Assembly: GCA_003561715.1 (NCBI GenBank) | Contig: PWVU01000134.1 | Span: forward strand, 1-5,912 | Length of the DNA: 5,912 nt | Reading direction: 5' to 3' | Source of the DNA: Candidatus Kaiserbacteria bacterium | GTDB lineage: Bacteria > Patescibacteriota > Minisyncoccia > Phycocordibacterales > UBA12088 | Shown here: one piece after another, positions 1 to 5,463 of the stretch | Layout of the letters: every line of letters begins with the position of its first letter | Position numbering within the stretch: position 1 is the first letter of the stretch | Notes under the pieces: generated by a model | Database searches by the model: none | Seen by the model: the letters and a program-made list of their open reading frames with translations, nothing else | Told to the model about the DNA's origin: nothing | Program-made: the position numbers and the translations under genes

Positions 1-894
1 AAATTTGGAACTCAAGTTATAGATCTTTGGCCTTATTTTTTTACACTGTTAGAAAAACCATCGTCCGAAGATTTTGATAAGCTATATGCTTACATGTTAC
101 TTGATCCAGCTAATGAGAAGACACTTTTTGTTAGAAATCGTTTGGAGGTTATTATAACCCGAATCCGTAGAGACGAGGGCTTTGACATTAACATTCCTCT
201 TTTTATTTATATTGCTCAGGAACTTTTTGAGGATACTAAAGAAATTGTTGAAATCAAGCTGTATCCAGAAATTATGAAAAAAAGAACTAACCCAGAATAT
301 TGGATTGACCAATACTATGACTTTTTTACTCAAGATATGGAGAATAAACCGTTACAGATCGCGTTGCGGAGAATAGTGGAGGCACCCTCCCCAAAGTATA
401 AAATTATACTTGGCATGAGAATCAATATTATAAAATCAGAATCAGATGAAGATAGTAAAGATAGGGTGGAAAGGTGGCCAACTTGGGCTTGCGAGCTGAA
501 TAAGAAAAAGAAAATGGTTACTGTCCCTGATTCGCCAACTTCCTGGAGCACAGCATTTCGCCATGCCAGGTATGAAGGAATTGAGTGGCCCCTTATTGAC
601 CACGCTCTCGATGACCTTCAGTATTTAGACAAAGCGCTCCGAAATAAAAAAGATAAAATTGTTGATCCTAATGTAAAAAAAGTCCTGGAATGTTTGCCCC
701 AGATACAAATCTTAAGCCAAATAAAAGAGAAAAGGAGTGCTTTTCGAAAGTTAGCTGAGAAGTTTATGGATCCAGGACAAATTTTCAGTTTAGATCCACT
801 TAATAAGTTAAAGTCAAAGTGGGACAAGCCCGCTCTCTGGCTTTGTACAATTATTTTGGAGGAGTGTAAAACCCATGGAAAAAAAATATTTTGA
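1..894 (+). CDS. Unrecognised soluble protein, 5'-truncated, first gene of CHAT operon
   Basis: The frame is open from base 1 to the TGA at 892-894, giving at least 297 residues. The ATG at 94 is the first in-frame ATG, but no Shine-Dalgarno precedes it and the 31 codons before it read as ordinary protein, so the true start probably lies left of the window. The fragment is mostly predicted helix, rich in Lys, Glu and Ile, with no signal peptide or membrane segment, so it is probably cytosolic. Two short strand-like hydrophobic stretches stand out (KIILGMRINII near residues 134-144, PALWLCTIILEE near 277-288), as does a Trp-containing segment WPTWACEL near 159-166. I do not recognise the family. 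The layout recalls, only loosely, C-terminal domains of proteins encoded with CHAT/caspase-like proteases, such as VMAP-C of vWA-MoxR-associated systems; this is inference without a diagnostic motif. Translation is coupled to the next gene by a 20-base overlap. Confidence 0.85.
   Translation, partial: KFGTQVIDLWPYFFTLLEKPSSEDFDKLYAYMLLDPANEKTLFVRNRLEVIITRIRRDEGFDINIPLFIYIAQELFEDTKEIVEIKLYPEIMKKRTNPEYWIDQYYDFFTQDMENKPLQIALRRIVEAPSPKYKIILGMRINIIKSESDEDSKDRVERWPTWACELNKKKKMVTVPDSPTSWSTAFRHARYEGIEWPLIDHALDDLQYLDKALRNKKDKIVDPNVKKVLECLPQIQILSQIKEKRSAFRKLAEKFMDPGQIFSLDPLNKLKSKWDKPALWLCTIILEECKTHGKKIF
858..864 (+). promoter_or_regulatory. Ribosome binding site of second gene
   Basis: GGAGGAG lies 10 bases before the ATG at 875, inside the end of the upstream coding sequence. 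It supports the ATG at 875 and the 20-base gene overlap, which implies translational coupling of genes one and two. Confidence 0.8.
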
Positions 895-1585
895 TTCAGA
901 AGAGTTACTAAACCTTTTTGATTGGCTTTTAAGTCTTACCAAGGAGGAGAAGGAAAAGGTTATCGAAGAAACAGCACAGAGGTTCAGGCAAAAAGGGGAA
1001 GAGATGTGTAGAGAGCTATCCGTTTTATTTGAAGAAGCTTCTGTTACACATCCAGAGAAACCTATAGAAAATAATATTTTGGAAAAATCTATTAGAGAGT
1101 GTATGTTAACCAAGGAACCCATCCCGAATGCAGCCAGTAAGCCAATCAGATATTTGTGCTATTTGCGCCAGGTTTTCGGGCCATGGGAGCAAATCTTAAA
1201 GACCGCCTCCCCTGTAACGGTCAGATCTGGTGATACTGAACTTGACGGAGGCTATCGGGATCTTAGCGATGAGATCTATGATGAGGACTTGCTTGAGTAT
1301 GGTTTAGAACCTGACTATGAGCTGCGGCTTAGAGTTTTTCATGAAACAGGCGAAGCGCGGCTGATAGTTGACTTTTCCTTTCTGAACGAGGGCGAACTGC
1401 CTAAGAGCGTGCTGGTTCAGGTAGTAATAGCCAACGAGGATAGAGTTCTGGGTGTTGCTCCCATTGAGCCAGTAACTGGACGGGCGCGAATTGAGCTTGA
1501 GGGCTTGCATTCCGAGTGGGATCAACTAGCGATCGTGATATGTTGGAGTAATAATAATGAGGAGGAGGAGGAGAGGAGGATTTGA
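875..1585 (+). CDS. Unrecognised 236-aa protein, helical N-half and beta-rich C-half
   Basis: The ATG start has a strong GGAGGAG site 10 bases upstream. Three zones can be seen. Residues 1-110 are predicted helices (acidic/Lys-rich, with RYLCYLRQVFGPWEQIL near 92-108). Residues about 118-147 are a strongly acidic linker containing a run of Asp and Glu. Residues 148-224 alternate hydrophobic and charged residues as beta-strands do (LRLRVFHETG, ARLIVDFSFL, VLVQVVIAN, RARIELEGL, LAIVICWS), suggesting a small beta-sandwich. There is no signal peptide or transmembrane helix. The last residues (EEEEERRI) come from the purine-rich ribosome binding site of the next gene and are probably a disordered tail. 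I do not recognise the family. By position it is a likely partner of the CHAT protease: adaptor, sensor, inhibitor or substrate. Some CHAT operons carry small regulatory proteins with a strand-rich C-terminus, but homology is not shown here. The gene overlaps its upstream neighbour by 20 bases and ends one base before the CHAT gene start. Confidence 0.88.
   Translation: MEKKYFDSEELLNLFDWLLSLTKEEKEKVIEETAQRFRQKGEEMCRELSVLFEEASVTHPEKPIENNILEKSIRECMLTKEPIPNAASKPIRYLCYLRQVFGPWEQILKTASPVTVRSGDTELDGGYRDLSDEIYDEDLLEYGLEPDYELRLRVFHETGEARLIVDFSFLNEGELPKSVLVQVVIANEDRVLGVAPIEPVTGRARIELEGLHSEWDQLAIVICWSNNNEEEEERRI
1574..1579 (+). promoter_or_regulatory. Ribosome binding site deciding the GTG start of the CHAT gene
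   Basis: A perfect AGGAGG sits 7 bases before the GTG at 1587, at ideal spacing. It is the 3' end of a longer GA/GAG purine run (1559-1580). The ATG at 1557 lies upstream of this run and has no comparable site of its own, so the GTG is preferred. Several overlapping GGAGG-like cores in the run could give the ribosome extra landing sites. Confidence 0.8.
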
Positions 1586-1586
1586 T

Positions 1587-4500
1587 GTGAAGGAAAACAG
1601 TAAAACAGAACACCCTTCTCAAACCTCTCTTATATCTACAATCGAGCAACTAACCCTTCAGGGAAAATGGCACAAGGCACAAAGTATAGCATACAAGGCG
1701 GCTAAAGCAATGATAATAAAGGAAGGTCCTTATAAAGGAATTGAATTCTTCTCAAAAACTAATGAGATTATTTTTCCTGAGGTGACTGAAAAGAAAAACC
1801 AGGTCTACTTGATAGGAAAACAGGCTGAGATAATACGTCTAGCTGGTAATGGATTACGCGGGATGGAGCGGATACAGATGTTACAAGATGCCGTTGAGCA
1901 ATGGAAATGTGCTCGACTCCTAGCAAAGAGCATCCGTTCCGATCAATATAAAGAAAAGAACAGAAATCTAACCTACCACCACGGAGAATTGGCAAAAACC
2001 CACCGACTAATTGCCCAAACCATGCTTTCTTTAACTCATGAAGAAAATAATGACGATACTTTCGAGATTGTCTTTCAGTCTACCCAAAGATTGGATGCAG
2101 AAACTTGGCAGCAAATTTCATTTCATCTGAAACAGGCAGAAAATGAAGCCAAATGGGTAGACCGGGCCAAAGATCCCTTAGGACGCATCATACTATGGTG
2201 CGAGCAGGCCATCCAATTTTCTCTGCAGGGGCGAATAGGGCTTCTGCCCCATCTAGATGCCGAGGAAGCTGCCCTAGAAAAACTGCACTACGCTGTACGG
2301 GAAATAGATAAACTCCTCTGGGGAAAAGAGCATATCTTCACCGTTGATGAGCAGGGTTACCGTCGATTCAAGCAGCAAAATGTGAAAAAGGCCCTTCGTA
2401 ATAAACCGGAAAAACAACAGAAGTTAATTCGTAAGCAAGTTCCCTTTTTGCTTCGTAACCTCGGCCAGCGTTACAGTTACACCGGGCGCAAAGGCTTGGC
2501 TGGTTGGCTATACGCCTATGCGGAGGAATATTATGAGTGCGACAGAAAAAAGTTGAGTCAATTAGATCGAGCCTTTAATGAGCAGGATCTCAACCTTTGG
2601 GTGGCGATCACGCGGCTGGAGAAAATTCTAGCTTCCGATCCCTACAACATTTCCGTCCGTAATTCTGAATGGGTGCAGCGGCGTTTCGGAGAAGCTTCCC
2701 TCCAGCTCGGGAACCTTCTCGAATATCAAGGGGCTCGCATTTCGGCGTGTTATTACTGGAAGAAAGCCCAAGAGTTCTTGCGAGAAGATCCTTCCCTGGG
2801 AGCTCGGGCTAGCTCCTATATGATACCAGTTATTGAAACCGACGAAGACTTCGCTTTTGCGAATACGGAGCAAACAGAGTCTTCTTTAGATGACCTCCTT
2901 AAAAGTTTAGAGGAGGGTCTCAAGCAAAGGCGACCTTTTTCGGTTGCTCAAGCCCTGCGCAGGATCGGTAAGTACTTGGCTTTCCTGCCTACAGGGAGTC
3001 TAGACAACAGGAGGCAGGCATCTCTTACAGACGCAATTGAGTCCACGTTCACTTGGCATCCGCCACAGCGCACCAAACACTTACCGGAGGACATCGAAAT
3101 ACCAAAAGAATGGTCTCAGAATGTCGTATCCGAAGCAATCTTTTGCCTGCGATTGGCTCTTGAATTTGCGGAGCACTATGGATCAGGACTACTACCCCGA
3201 ATCTTCTCCCTTCTGGCCAAAATCGCGAAAGATGACCAGAGTTTGTTGGAAGAGACTGCCAATATAGCAATCCAGAAAGGACACTGGCAGATTGCAGCCT
3301 ACACATGCCATGCCCTGGCACAAAAACAAGCGAAGAACGATCCAGAGACAGCAATCCTGTGGGCCGATAAGGCTCGAAAACAGGCACTTCAAGGACTGAA
3401 CTGGTTAGGATTTGGAGCTGACAAGCACGATGTCTTAGCCGATTGGAGTTGCTTTTTGGAAAAAATTACCGAGACCCTCGTGGACGCCGGCGGCTCGGAC
3501 GAACTTTTGTTCGAGGTCGTTGAGCAGAGCAAAGGGCAAGCTCTGATTGCAGCCCGTTTAGGCCTCCCTTCACAGCTTCCCGCTGAGCGGCGGAATAAGC
3601 TACGGGATCTCCGCCTTAAAGAATTCGCAGTTAGTCAAGAAATTCAACAGTTTGAAGAGACTAAAATGGGTCACAATATCCGAGGTAGAGACGAAACTAT
3701 TAAAGAATTGAGAAGTAATCAACTAGAATATCAACGTGAAATCAGAAGTATCTTGGATTCTTTTCGACGCGATGGATACGATTGTAGTGTCCCTTGGCTT
3801 AACTTTTCCAATAGAGCATTATCTGCTTTTTCTTTACTGAACTCCCGAGGTGTGGCTCTGATACACTATTTTTGTAACCAAACCATGGTATGGGCAGTTA
3901 TAGCGAAGACGGGAATGGACGGAGAAGTAAGGTATCTGTCAGCCCGCTTGGGGGACTGGAAAGAGATCAAACTCCTGATCAAAGTAATTTTAGAAGATCT
4001 TGATGCTTCATCAATCCCTTTTACGAGCAAACAACATAGCCGTCACAAAAAGGCCTACGACCTCCTTTTTGCTCCTATTGCCAGTTATCTAGACGATGTT
4101 GATACATTATTTATAATTCCTTTCACTCATTTGCCAAACATTCCAATTCACGTCCTGATTGAACCAAGTGGTAAGTATGTCATTGAGCGTTACCAGATCG
4201 GCTATACTCCTTGTGCCAACCTGTTGCTGCACCTTGTCCAGACGTCTAGGTGTGTTGGCAAGGGTGCTCTCTGCTTGGGATGGCACGAGGACAAGATTGG
4301 TGTTTACCAAGAAGTCCGACAGGTAACTCGGTTGTTGAGGAGGATGCTGTCCTACCACCACGTGCAGGCACCGTCTGAAGTAGCAACTGGCGTCAAATTC
4401 CTTCTCGATAATCGGAAATGGTGGTCACTCATTCACGTGGGGGCTCACGGGGAGCACTATCCGGACAAAGGTTCTATGGACGCAGTTATTAAGTTTCCCG

Positions 4501-4871
4501 ATCAAGAAGTGTCAGCCCGGGATATCTTTTTGGGAGGAGCTAGGGCTCAGTTGGTTTTCCTTAATATCTGTCACGCTGGTCGACAGACTCCTCGTAGCGG
4601 AGATCTGTACGGTTTTCCTTTCGCGCTGCTGTCGGCGGGAAGTCTGAGTGCCATTGTGGCCTCCGTGCCTATCAACCCTGATTTTGCCGCCCACTTTGCT
4701 GAGCGTTTCTATTGCCGGCTAGCACATGACAACGTAACCAAGCTTATTGCATTTACGGATACCATGAGAGATATGATCAAGGATTCGCAATGGAGCCATC
4801 CGGCGTATTGGGGTCCATATTTCTTCGTGGGAGATCCCCAAGATATAGTGTGGCATCAGAATTACATGTAA
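1587..4871 (+). CDS. TPR-CHAT protein: helical/TPR repeats with C-terminal caspase-like CHAT protease
   Basis: This is a probable cytosolic cysteine protease of the CHAT group (clan CD, caspase/separase-like), 1094 residues from the GTG start. An upstream ATG at 1557 would add ten residues (MRRRRRGGFD) that merely read the ribosome binding site, so it is rejected. Residues about 20-650 are helical with TPR-like units (clear near 20-45 and 563-602). A motif of the type that usually precedes CHAT, FEVVEQSKGQALIAARLG, is at 642-659. A charged, coiled-coil-prone segment follows at 665-728. The CHAT domain spans about 755-1090. Catalytic His954 lies in HVGAHGE and Cys995 in FLNICHAG. The family's C-terminal landmarks GDLYGFPFALLSAGS (1005-1019) and HPAYWGPYFFVGDP (1071-1084) are intact. 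The cysteine context NICHAG differs from the commoner LSACxTG type. There is no signal peptide or membrane helix. Known CHAT proteins act in conflict and cell-death systems; the trigger and substrate here are unknown, and the two upstream genes are the obvious candidates for partners. Confidence 0.95.
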   Translation: MKENSKTEHPSQTSLISTIEQLTLQGKWHKAQSIAYKAAKAMIIKEGPYKGIEFFSKTNEIIFPEVTEKKNQVYLIGKQAEIIRLAGNGLRGMERIQMLQDAVEQWKCARLLAKSIRSDQYKEKNRNLTYHHGELAKTHRLIAQTMLSLTHEENNDDTFEIVFQSTQRLDAETWQQISFHLKQAENEAKWVDRAKDPLGRIILWCEQAIQFSLQGRIGLLPHLDAEEAALEKLHYAVREIDKLLWGKEHIFTVDEQGYRRFKQQNVKKALRNKPEKQQKLIRKQVPFLLRNLGQRYSYTGRKGLAGWLYAYAEEYYECDRKKLSQLDRAFNEQDLNLWVAITRLEKILASDPYNISVRNSEWVQRRFGEASLQLGNLLEYQGARISACYYWKKAQEFLREDPSLGARASSYMIPVIETDEDFAFANTEQTESSLDDLLKSLEEGLKQRRPFSVAQALRRIGKYLAFLPTGSLDNRRQASLTDAIESTFTWHPPQRTKHLPEDIEIPKEWSQNVVSEAIFCLRLALEFAEHYGSGLLPRIFSLLAKIAKDDQSLLEETANIAIQKGHWQIAAYTCHALAQKQAKNDPETAILWADKARKQALQGLNWLGFGADKHDVLADWSCFLEKITETLVDAGGSDELLFEVVEQSKGQALIAARLGLPSQLPAERRNKLRDLRLKEFAVSQEIQQFEETKMGHNIRGRDETIKELRSNQLEYQREIRSILDSFRRDGYDCSVPWLNFSNRALSAFSLLNSRGVALIHYFCNQTMVWAVIAKTGMDGEVRYLSARLGDWKEIKLLIKVILEDLDASSIPFTSKQHSRHKKAYDLLFAPIASYLDDVDTLFIIPFTHLPNIPIHVLIEPSGKYVIERYQIGYTPCANLLLHLVQTSRCVGKGALCLGWHEDKIGVYQEVRQVTRLLRRMLSYHHVQAPSEVATGVKFLLDNRKWWSLIHVGAHGEHYPDKGSMDAVIKFPDQEVSARDIFLGGARAQLVFLNICHAGRQTPRSGDLYGFPFALLSAGSLSAIVASVPINPDFAAHFAERFYCRLAHDNVTKLIAFTDTMRDMIKDSQWSHPAYWGPYFFVGDPQDIVWHQNYM

Positions 4872-4935
4872 GACTTTTCCTTGAAATTTAATGTTTGTCA
4901 CCATTGATCATTTGAAATGAATACGCATCAACTAA

Positions 4936-5001
4936 ATATATAATGCTACTCACATTTTTAGGACTCATTATATATGTGATCCGGGCTGATATGTGAGTAG
5001 C
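4936..5001. repeat. Two interleaved inverted repeats, pseudoknot order
   Basis: Arm A (ATATATAATG, 4936-4945) is perfectly complementary to 4966-4975. Arm B (GCTACTCACAT, 4945-4955) is perfectly complementary to 4991-5001. The 5' arm of B lies in the loop of A and its partner lies beyond A, so the order is A, B, A', B', as in an H-type pseudoknot rather than nested hairpins. A second ATATGTGA copy (4972-4979, repeated at 4989-4996) gives arm B a competing partner. It starts about 65 bases after the CHAT stop codon. It could be an RNA structure, a protein-binding site or a remnant of mobile DNA. Confidence 0.55.
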
Positions 5002-5082
5002 TGTCTGTTGTAATTGTTAATCATAAGTTGTATTGGTAATAGTTTGTTTTGAAAATGTTTTTCTTTTTTGCAGTAGCAGAAA

Positions 5083-5100
5083 ATTGCTTCTGGAAGCAAT
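5083..5100. repeat. Short perfect hairpin
   Basis: ATTGCTTC (5083-5090) and GAAGCAAT (5093-5100) are perfect complements separated by two bases; with a realistic four-base loop the stem is 7 bp. Only a broken pyrimidine stretch (ATCTTCTTCC) follows, so it is at best a weak terminator and may equally be a binding-site palindrome. Confidence 0.45.
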
Positions 5101-5177
5101 ATCTTCTTCCTTGTCTGAACATACTACTGTTCCTAAACTGAATACAGTGCTGAGTTGTAAATTATAGCCACGGGGAG

Positions 5178-5212
5178 CAGCAGGCCCACCTGCTGAAGGC
5201 GGTTTTTCCTTT
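5178..5212 (+). terminator. Candidate intrinsic terminator, imperfect
   Basis: CAGCAGG (5178-5184) pairs with CCTGCTG (5189-5195) around a CCCA loop. A T-rich stretch begins at 5203 (TTTTTCCTTT). The seven-base gap between stem and T-run is longer than ideal, although GCC (5167-5169) can pair with GGC (5198-5200) and bring the stem close to the T-run. This is the first hairpin with a T-run after the CHAT gene and may end the operon transcript. Confidence 0.4.
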
Positions 5213-5298
5213 GCAATCTCTTCACTCTATGCTACACTGAAAAACATCGTGGAGCTGTTTACGCTGTTTTAGAAGAAGTTTTGTTAAGCTCGGGTACA

Positions 5299-5317
5299 AA
5301 GACATCGCCCATGTCTT
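5299..5317. repeat. Short perfect hairpin
   Basis: AAGACAT (5299-5305) and ATGTCTT (5311-5317) form a 7-bp stem with a five-base CGCCC loop. There is no T-run after it. It sits inside the larger domain closed by the 5168-5178/5347-5361 pairing. Confidence 0.4.
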
Positions 5318-5366
5318 CTATACTCCAGGTTCGAACTTCGTCCAAAGCTCCCCGCACGTGGGACAC

Positions 5367-5384
5367 TTTGCTTAAAGAAGCAAA
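5367..5384. repeat. Short perfect hairpin
   Basis: TTTGCTT (5367-5373) and AAGCAAA (5378-5384) form a 7-bp stem with an AAAG loop, followed only by TTTACC. It is too AU-rich and lacks the tail of a good terminator. It lies just upstream of the candidate promoter at 5395. Confidence 0.35.
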
Positions 5385-5394
5385 TTTACCCTAC

Positions 5395-5424
5395 TTGAGA
5401 AGGAAAACTTTTAAAGCATATAAC
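5395..5424 (+). promoter_or_regulatory. Candidate sigma-A promoter upstream of the last open frame
   Basis: TTGAGA (5395-5400) and TATAAC (5419-5424) are separated by 18 bases; each hexamer matches the sigma-A consensus at five of six positions. The -10 box forms part of the left arm of a perfect 10-bp inverted repeat (5419-5443). The expected start, near 5431, would fall in its loop. It could drive the open frame ending at 5895. It is supported only by motif match. Confidence 0.35.
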
Positions 5425-5443
5425 CCCTGAAAAAGGGGTTATA
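5419..5443. repeat. Perfect 10-bp inverted repeat, operator or bidirectional terminator
   Basis: TATAACCCCT (5419-5428) and AGGGGTTATA (5434-5443) are perfect complements with a GAAAA loop. On the plus strand GAAGTTTTAG follows, only a weak terminator tail. Because the left arm contains the -10 box of a candidate promoter, an operator-like role is an alternative reading. It is the strongest perfect local repeat in the intergenic region. Confidence 0.55.
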
Positions 5444-5463
5444 GAAGTTTTAGGGCATTATAT

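Larger units (their letters stand above)
5168..5361. other. Domain closed by a long-range GC-rich stem; possible structured RNA
   Basis: GGGGAGC (5172-5178) pairs with GCTCCCC (5347-5353). The adjacent CCAC (5168-5171) pairs with GTGG (5358-5361) across a four-base bulge. Together this is 11 base pairs closing about 170 bases. Inside lie two local hairpins (5178-5195 and 5299-5317). The arrangement resembles a multi-branched RNA, but no known RNA family was recognised and the pairing could be chance. Strand is undetermined, since the complement folds similarly. Confidence 0.3.
4872..5463. other. Intergenic region without convincing gene, rich in inverted repeats
   Basis: This is 592 bases with no frame that has both a ribosome binding site and a credible length. 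It contains at least six inverted repeats, listed separately. No tRNA, rRNA, CRISPR repeat or insertion-sequence end was recognised. The first hairpin followed by a T-run after the CHAT gene lies about 310 bases downstream of its stop, so the operon transcript may carry a long 3' untranslated part. Two stop-bounded frames without starts (plus 5197-5430, minus 5259-5390) could be gene remains, but neither is convincing. Confidence 0.6.

Noticed and set aside
94..96. ATG at 94 as the true start of the first gene
   Set aside because: There is no Shine-Dalgarno before it, and the frame is open and protein-like back to base 1, so the gene most likely begins outside the window.
1557..1586. ATG at 1557 as start of the CHAT protein
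   Set aside because: It would translate the ribosome binding site into MRRRRRGGFD. The GTG at 1587 has a perfect AGGAGG seven bases upstream and starts one base after the previous stop.
3037..3392. Other-frame open stretches within the CHAT gene (both strands)
   Set aside because: They lie wholly inside a strongly supported coding sequence, lack ribosome binding sites and have unusual amino-acid composition, so they are shadows of the real gene.
4719..4904. Minus-strand open frame over the end of the CHAT gene
   Set aside because: It overlaps the conserved C-terminal CHAT motif, has no ribosome binding site and shows no recognisable feature.
4912..4944. TTGAAA and a perfect TATAAT (4939-4944) as a promoter after the CHAT gene
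   Set aside because: The spacer is 21 bases, well outside the usual 16-18, and the TATAAT belongs to an inverted repeat that gives the same box on both strands.
5324..5342. GGTTCGAAC as a tRNA T-loop
   Set aside because: The flanking bases do not form a T-stem and no acceptor, D or anticodon arm can be found around it. It is just a short palindrome (GTTCGAAC).
5340..5386. Minus-strand zinc-ribbon-like CPTCGELW
   Set aside because: The frame has a stop immediately before it and another shortly after, with only one Cys pair. This is too short to support a protein.
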